A stretch of 62,000 nt of DNA from positions 260,001 to 322,000 of the forward strand of contig WPIO01000108.1 in the NCBI GenBank assembly GCA_009760855.2, written 5' to 3'. The notes beneath the pieces were generated by a model. It worked only from the letters and a program-made list of their open reading frames with translations, searched no databases and was not told the origin of the DNA. Of this stretch, positions 55,788 through 62,000 are shown in pieces. The position numbers and the translations under genes were made by a program. Position 1 is the stretch's first letter. The number at the start of each line of letters is the position of its first letter. Origin of the DNA: Cristatella mucedo (Eukaryota > Bryozoa > Phylactolaemata > Cristatellidae).

Positions 55788-56624
55788 GTACGACAACATC
55801 CGTCTTTAACCTGGTGATCCCATATTGGTGGTATCTGATTGGTCTTTAGCATTTGATATCATTGACATGCTTTCCTTAAACAAGTTAGAATATTCACAGC
55901 TCCTGCAATAGACTCGTTTATCTCAAATAATTTATCACAGGCACTGATCAAAAAGCCTTTTGTCTAACTCGTAGTAGAGTCTGGTGGCAGATTTTTTTTC
56001 ATCAAATTTTATGGACTTCTGAAGTCACACACAGTTCAGCTTGTTTACTTTGACTCCTCCAGCTGTGGTAGACGGCCTTTCCGTTCAAACATTGTTTATC
56101 GTGTCTTCTTTAAGAGACTTTACCTGGTCATTTTTATTTCCAGCATATTAGTGCAGTTGTAGCCTGACGATGCAGACATCGAAGGGGTCGAAGTAAAAAG
56201 GCAGTCATGCAAAAGCTCTCTGAGATTCCATCAAACAATCGAAGACTAATTTGTAGACACTGATGCTAATGTCAATAGCCAATTATATCGAGTTCAGATA
56301 TAACTAAATATCTCTCTAGCTAATGTGTGTATGCTGTAAATGAAGAATGTCAATTGGTTAGCCAGAGTAATTACAACGATGGCATGCACACACGGGCTCA
56401 CAGAGGACACTGCTGCTGTTGCAAGTTTCCCAAACTGAGTCCGAACTTCTATCGCTGGGTGAGACTAAGAGACGGGAGCGAAGCCGTCGATCCGAGTCCT
56501 TCGTTCCACCCATTCTTAATTGTTTATCTTAATTTAATTTTAAATAATTTCGGTAAACAGCAGCCAGCCCGCTCCACGCTATTTATTGAAGTTACCTCGT
56601 CCGATAAATCCGCGAGCAATTTAA

Positions 56625-58388
56625 TAATAATAATAATAATAATACACTTGATAAGGGGCCCTCAGAGTACTCAATCTCCTTCTTTGAGCTTCAAATTTGC
56701 TGCAAACGGAAACGCAATTGAATGGTGAGTAACATCAAGCTTGATAAACATGAATAACATGGTTAGGGCTGACATGCACAGGGTCAGCCTGCAAATGTAG
56801 TTAGTGGCTGCATGTACAGTGTCAGTACACATAAGCACGTGAAGAACGAATCGCAGGTACCCACTAAATGCTGTCCTAAATGTGTGGGTTGTTAAGTTCT
56901 TTTTAAATGTGGTCAAATCAGGGAATTTTCTTATGCAAGTCGGGAGGAAGGTTAAAGGCTTTGGGAGCATACGAACTAAATGCACGGTCTCCACAGGATT
57001 TGAGGTTTTGTACGAGGTATTGGTAAACTGTTGGATTCCGAAAAGCGGGTGGTACGATGCTTGGCCTGGTGTGGGAGTAGATCTGACAGATAGGCTGGAG
57101 TCAAAGAATGGAGTGACCTAAAAGCGAGCGACAATACCTTAAAGGCGATCCTTTGCTTGACTGGTAGCCAGTGCAGGTCGACGAGAAGTGGTATGATAAA
57201 GCAACTGCGAAGCTCAAGACAGACAAGCCTAGAAGCCGAGTTTTGCACCAGCAGCAATCGCCTGATTGCGCATGCCAGTAGGCCAGCGATCAGTGAGTGA
57301 CATAAGTCGAGACGGGATGTCGCAAATGAGAGGACCAACTTGGACGTGGTATCCTTATCTAAACAATCCCAAATTTTAGCAATGTTGTGTAGCCGAAAGT
57401 AGGCAGACTTCACTGTGGAGCTAATGTGGTCGTCTAACGAGAGGTCGCTTTGGAATATGAAACCTAGATTTCGAGCTGATTCAACAGGAGATATTCAGGC
57501 AGAGCCAATTTTGAGAGTCAGCCTTTCCAATTTATGAATCACACTGGGTTTGCCCATAACTAGTAAGTTAGTTTTATCATCGTTTAGTTTTAGAAAATTT
57601 ACTGCAATCCATTTACGGATGTCATCAATACATGCACCAAGTGAGTTGAGAGAATTTGAGGTGCTCAAAGGCTGGGAGGGATCAAAGCAAAGGTACAACT
57701 GAGTGTCATCCGCATAGAAGTGAAAGCCTAGATTGTGTTTGGCAATCACATCAGCAAGAGGGAGAGTATAAACCGTGAAAAGAACCGAAAATAGCAAGGA
57801 GCCCTGAAGTACCCCATATTTCAGAGGTACCTCGGATGATCTTTGTTCATTCACGTCAATACCCTGGAGTCTCCCAATGAAATAGGACCTGAACCGTTGC
57901 TGAGCAGTGCCAGTCATGCCCAGGCGAGATGAGAGGCGCTCTAGACAAACTCTGTGATCGATAGAATCGAAAGCTCCAGAAAGATCGAGAAAAACAAGCA
58001 GAGACACTCTACCCATGTCTGCATTCCTAAGTAGGTCGTTGTATACCCTACGCAGTGCTGACTCTGTGGAGTGATTAGCTCTTAATCCAGACTGGAACTT
58101 ACTAGTAAGGTCTGAAGTTTTGATATACGAGTTCAGCTGATCTGCCACGACCCGTTCCAGTGTCTTAAATAGGAATGGTAGAAGGCAGACTTGGCTGTAG
58201 TTGCTCAAGTTCTCTCGGTCTAGTGTCACTTTTTGGGGATGTGGCCTGACTACAGCTTTTTTGAAAGGTGCTGGGAAATGACCTGAGGCCAATGACATAT
58301 TAATGATGCTATGTATGCATGGCAGCAGCAGATCAATGCAGCGTAGGAGCAGGACAGTGGGAATGGGGTCCAAAGGACTTGTCACAGG
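56625..58388 (-). mobile_element. CR1/L2-like LINE, longest copy
   Basis: This is the best reverse-transcriptase copy in the window. A frame of about 297 codons (58385-57495) carries LDLSGAFDSIDHRVCLERLS, LQGSLLFSVLFTVYTLPLAD and the catalytic FYADDTQLYL. A second frame (57413-56976) gives LHWLPVKQRIAFKVLSLAFR. At least one stop or shift near 57490 separates them. The endonuclease half is missing, so the copy is 5'-truncated and not autonomous. The 3' UTR and ATT tail lie at 56625-56975. It sits between copies 2 and 3 of the PAN/discoidin genes. Confidence 0.88.
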
Positions 58389-58619
58389 AAATTACTAAGC
58401 AAGCCAATCGATGGAATACAGGCTGCACAAAGGTATCTAACTAGGTATCTAACTTTAAATATTCAAATAACAATAATTAAAAAAATTCCGATTCCCCGTC
58501 GGAATATCCTGCCTGGCACCACGCTCCAATCGATTTCGGAGCAGTAGAGCCAGCACTATTTTCCTTCCACACCCAGGACTGTGTAGCCGCCTCTTAGTAA
58601 GGCATTATCGTGACAAGAT

Positions 58620-61600
58620 ATGGACTCGCTGCCACTGCTCTCTTTGATGCTTATGCCGTCAGTGCTTGCAGGTAAGCACCTGAGGAGTAAAGTGCTGCGT
58701 AGCTGCAGTGCTACGTAGCTGAGGTGCTCTCAGTTAAGTCCCAGAGTTCGGAAGCAGCCTACTCTTACGCTTGCTTCATTGTGAGGCTTCAGACCTGATC
58801 GAGTGGTTCAGTTCCACATATTATTTTTGAAAATGTCAATATGCAAGAGCTGCCCTTCTAATAAGTTCAGTCCACGCTATCTCATACAGTCGTGCAAAAC
58901 GTAATTAGTTGTACGGAGTCGGATTTGTGAGCGGCAAGTTTTCTTCTGTACAGTATAGTAGTAATAATAATAATAATAATACATATGTTTAACGCCCTCA
59001 AAGAAATCACTATTTTTATGTGTGCTTTGCATTTGCTGCAAAGAAAGTACGATCGCGCGATCCGTGAGGAAAATTTAAATTTAAATATGCACAATAGTTT
59101 TGGATGAATTTTTCGAGATTTGTTGGAATCCATCACCGATCCTACTACCAGCATGTGCCATTGCTGTGCATTCGTCCTGCTCATTGGATACTTTCGTTGA
59201 CAGATACCGTAGATGGACTCTTTCAGCTGGTAAATAGCCCAGCCAGCCTGGAGGCCACCTGCGGTTCTCTGAGTGCAGCCCCGGCAGCTGACATCCTTGG
59301 TGACATCGCTCAGCTCTCATTGCCCGAATGCACGACATCATGTTTGCTAAAGACGAATTGTTGGGCGATACACTTTGACAAGGATCAGAGAAGGTGCACC
59401 ATGATGAAGAAATGTTATGCAACCCCTACGAACGAGGCCACTGTGGTATTTCAGCGCTATTATGGTAAGCATTCTCGTACAGTGACACTCGTTTTTTTAA
59501 TAGAGATTTAATTATCTTTGTTCTACTTATTAACACAAGTAATTGCAACATAACAAATGGCCGTTTGCATAGTGCCTCAGAAGAGATAACTATCTCAGCT
59601 TGCTGTCGAGCGAGCAGGTCGTTTCTGAGCTAGCCCCTCGGCACAGAGGCTAAAGCCCCAGAAACGGAAGCGAGACTTGCTCTCACAGTACATTACGCAA
59701 GCCATCAAGCAGCACATCAAGCAAGTTGAGAAATTGCGTATTCAGCCAAATCCAAAATTACGCAGTTGCCCTAATTTGCTTATTTTTATGCTAGGTTTTC
59801 TCGGCGATGGTTACGATGAATCGGCATGCAGCACAAAGTTAGTTGGTAAGCTGAGCGTGCTTTGGCAGGACACTAATATTGTCTTGCTTGATTTTTATTT
59901 TACCACGAATGTCATTGAATTGCCCACTATCTCGTTCGTCGTGTACTTCATAACTTGTTGTTCCTTCTTGGTAAAAAAAATTAAAGTCATAGCTTTCCAG
60001 AAAATTCAAGTCTCATGAATTCAGTATCTCTCTCGTGGTGTACTTCATGACATCTGATCCTTCTCAGTAAATGAATTTAAAATAACAGCTTTCCAGACGT
60101 ATTAGGGTCTTATAAATTTCGTTGTAACATTGTAGATTATCCCAGACTGTAAGCGCTCCCGGTTCAATGGTGACGTGGCATTGTTCACCTTTAAATAAGT
60201 CTAATTCTCTGCCAGATTATTAGTACCCAGTAAGTCACCGACTATATATAGCGCCTTCAACCTATATGAATACTTGTATGTATGTAGATATACACGTTTC
60301 TATGAATGTGTATTTTTCTAAGTTTATTCTTTTTTTTCTGTTCGTATTTTTAAAGATAAAGAGCAGCCATTAGCTGTATAGATTCTAATTGGCCATAGCA
60401 TGTACAGGGTTGATAGAACCTCCCTAACTCCCCCTCAGCCTTAGTAAGATAGCCATTTACGGAATTTTAGCTTTCAGTGTTTGAATACGAATTAACATCA
60501 GATAGGCTGGGCTCCCGTTGGGTGAACATTTGGGTTCAAATAGTAGAACGGTCGAAATTCGCTTTAAAAAAAACACATTCAAGCGCTCAAGTTCCTCACC
60601 TAAGGTGCCACGGGCGTTTACTCGTGTCCATACAGATGACCTAGAGTCTTGAGAGGCATGAACGAATGAATTTCTAGTGACATGACTCTATAGCTGTTGC
60701 TGGAAGTCAGCATTATACTGACGGATATTTAGTTTTGGCTCCACTGCAAATTGGGAAAATTCGGACTCCACTGAAGTATTTAGCCGCTGCACTCAAGGAT
60801 GACGGTGGCTCGGTTCTCTTTACCTTTGTCTCAGTTCTCTTTACTCTTTACCTTCAGCAGCATGGTGCACCCTGCGCACCCTGCTGCTGAAGGTGAAGGA
60901 GCTTGAGGCTTCCGAATGTCTGCTCTAGCTCTAGCTAATGGCAAAGGACCTGCAGGTTTATGCTACCGAATGCGTACCAAAAGCCCCCTAGGCTGTTAGT
61001 GGGCTATACAAAACGCTCCTGCGTAACAACCACTTGGTCTTTGTAGAGTTGCCCACGGAGGTATAGCAGGTGGACGTCAGCAGTTGCTGTGGCTTTGTGG
61101 CGGGGAAGTATCGTCTGCCATATTTGATTCTGAAAAATGAGTCTGTACACAGCTTGATGCTACTCTTCTTTGAGAAAATCTTTGCGTGGAAGAGCTTGAC
61201 ACTGGTCCCGCGTTCTTTAGCGCTGCAGCGATTACCGCCGAAAGTAGTGACCACAGCTCTAGTGGGTCAATTTCTAATTTTTAAAGGTCCTGCTGGAAGC
61301 TTTCTCTCATTGCTCATAGTTTTGACAGTAATAAATACAAAGTGTCTAATAAGGCATTTGTTTGTTGATAAAGTAGCGGTACATGAAATGGAAACATCTT
61401 TCAAGCTACTTTATCTTGAAAATAATTTTCAAAGTTGCTTCGTCTAACCGCTACGATTTCAAAACGGCGCTAGTTATTTATACTAATTCATCATGGTTGG
61501 TTTTTATGTTATACGAAATTGAAATCATTGCTACCCGTGAGCAATTTCCTAGTCGAGCGCACGAGTTAAGTCCTGGCAAGTCGCTATAGCAACTGACCTG

Positions 61601-61826
61601 TATGAATGGCACCTGGCCTGGTACAGCATAGCAACAACTCGTTGCAGCCTCTTTGCCGAATTCGGCCATGACTGCGACATCGAGCTGGTTCGGTCTCAAT
61701 CCAGAGTGTGCAAAGCTGTACAATGCTTCGGGCTTATGCGGAAGTGACTGTAACTATGGATCATGGAGTTCGGCAGGTCTCCTATCAGACGACTACTTGG
61801 AGATTGACTTTCTTCAACTAAAGACG
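58620..61826 (+). CDS. PAN/discoidin secreted gene copy 3 (C3), intact where visible, partial
   Basis: Exons are signal peptide 58620-58671 (MDSLPLLSLMLMPSVLA), PAN/apple-like 59204-59464, linker 59795-59845 and discoidin part 1 61648-61826; the rest is beyond the right edge. All junctions are GT-AG (donors GTAAGC, GTAAGC, GTAAGC and GTAGGT) and phases agree. The mature protein begins DTVDGLFQLVNSPAS. The PAN-like exon holds SLPECTTSCLLKTNCWAIHF and CTMMKKCYATP. The linker holds FLGDGYDESACSTKLV. The discoidin exon opens ASLPNSAMTATSSWFGLNPE and ends DDYLEIDFLQLKT, matching the F5/8C pattern Ala-Ser-Ser then Asp-x-Leu-x-Ile-Asp-hydrophobic. A secreted binding or recognition role is inferred from domains only. 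Confidence 0.75.
61648..61826 (+). CDS. C3 discoidin (F5/8C) domain, first exon
   Basis: A TTGCAG acceptor and the split Ala codon begin SLPNSAMTATSSWFG, which fits the discoidin start (Leu-Gly/Pro-x-x-x-Ala-Ser-Ser). CAKLYNASGLCGSDCNYGSW and then LLSDDYLEIDFLQLKT follow. Discoidin domains bind phospholipid, collagen or carbohydrate. Copies at 43621 and 54667 align without large gaps but carry stops. Confidence 0.75.
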
Positions 61827-62000
61827 GTAGGTAGATTCCTGCCTATGTCCGGTCTTAGGCACAATACTCCCCCTCGGAATCTAAGCCTTGCTTAGCCTCT
61901 TTACGAGGGGCTTAGATTGACGAAGCACTTAAATGTAATACATCTCTAATATCTAAAATATATCCATTTTATTTTAAATTCAGGTAATGATAATTTTCCA

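Noticed and set aside
56395-56470. Third discoidin exon of copy 2 (FPKLSPNFYRWVRLRD)
   Set aside because: It has slight resemblance only, with no cysteine in the expected place and no clear acceptor.

Overview
The window is a piece of nuclear DNA from an invertebrate animal. The evidence is spliced genes with GT-AG introns and consistent exon phases, extracellular domain families (ADAMTS/reprolysin, PLAC, PAN-like, F5/8C discoidin), tRNA-derived SINEs, CR1/L2-type LINEs and long GA/CT microsatellites. There is no sign of prokaryotic organisation. I cannot fix the lineage. Thrombospondin-repeat-free, PLAC-bearing ADAMTS proteins of MIG-17 type are known in several invertebrate phyla. Most long open frames here are read-through of microsatellites or GC-rich introns; the real coding sequence is in short exons, which I traced from splice signals, reading phase and comparison of paralogues inside the window.

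Left half (about 1-32.6 kb, GC- and CpG-rich, many microsatellites). Two minus-strand ADAMTS/MIG-17-like metalloprotease genes lie head to tail. Gene A (about 12.04 kb down to beyond position 1) has a signal peptide, prodomain pieces, a furin-like site, the metalloprotease domain and the disintegrin-like region; its 3' end is outside the window. Its zinc motif reads HMLGHNMGAKHD, so the catalytic glutamate is replaced by methionine and it is predicted to be a pseudoprotease. Gene B (about 32.6 kb down to 15.23 kb) has the same layout with an intact motif, HELAHNMGVRHD, and ends in four PLAC-like cysteine repeats with no thrombospondin repeat seen. Exon boundaries and phases match where both genes could be read, so they are tandem duplicates whose catalytic fates have diverged.

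Middle (about 31-36 kb and 38-43 kb). This is a repeat-rich zone: a CR1/L2-like LINE family in many truncated copies, a second decayed LINE, and two tRNA-derived SINE families. One SINE family shares its 3' tail with the LINE, one LINE is nested in a SINE, and one LINE has a 5' inversion typical of twin priming.

Right half (about 36-62 kb, AT-richer). Three plus-strand tandem copies of a small secreted-protein gene are present. Each has a signal-peptide exon, a PAN/apple-like cysteine exon, a 50-54 nt linker exon and discoidin (F5/8C) exons. Copies 1 and 2 carry nonsense or frameshift lesions. Copy 3 is intact as far as it can be read and runs off the right end. Together the window shows two small families of secreted extracellular-matrix or recognition proteins expanding by tandem duplication, with inactivated members kept beside intact ones.
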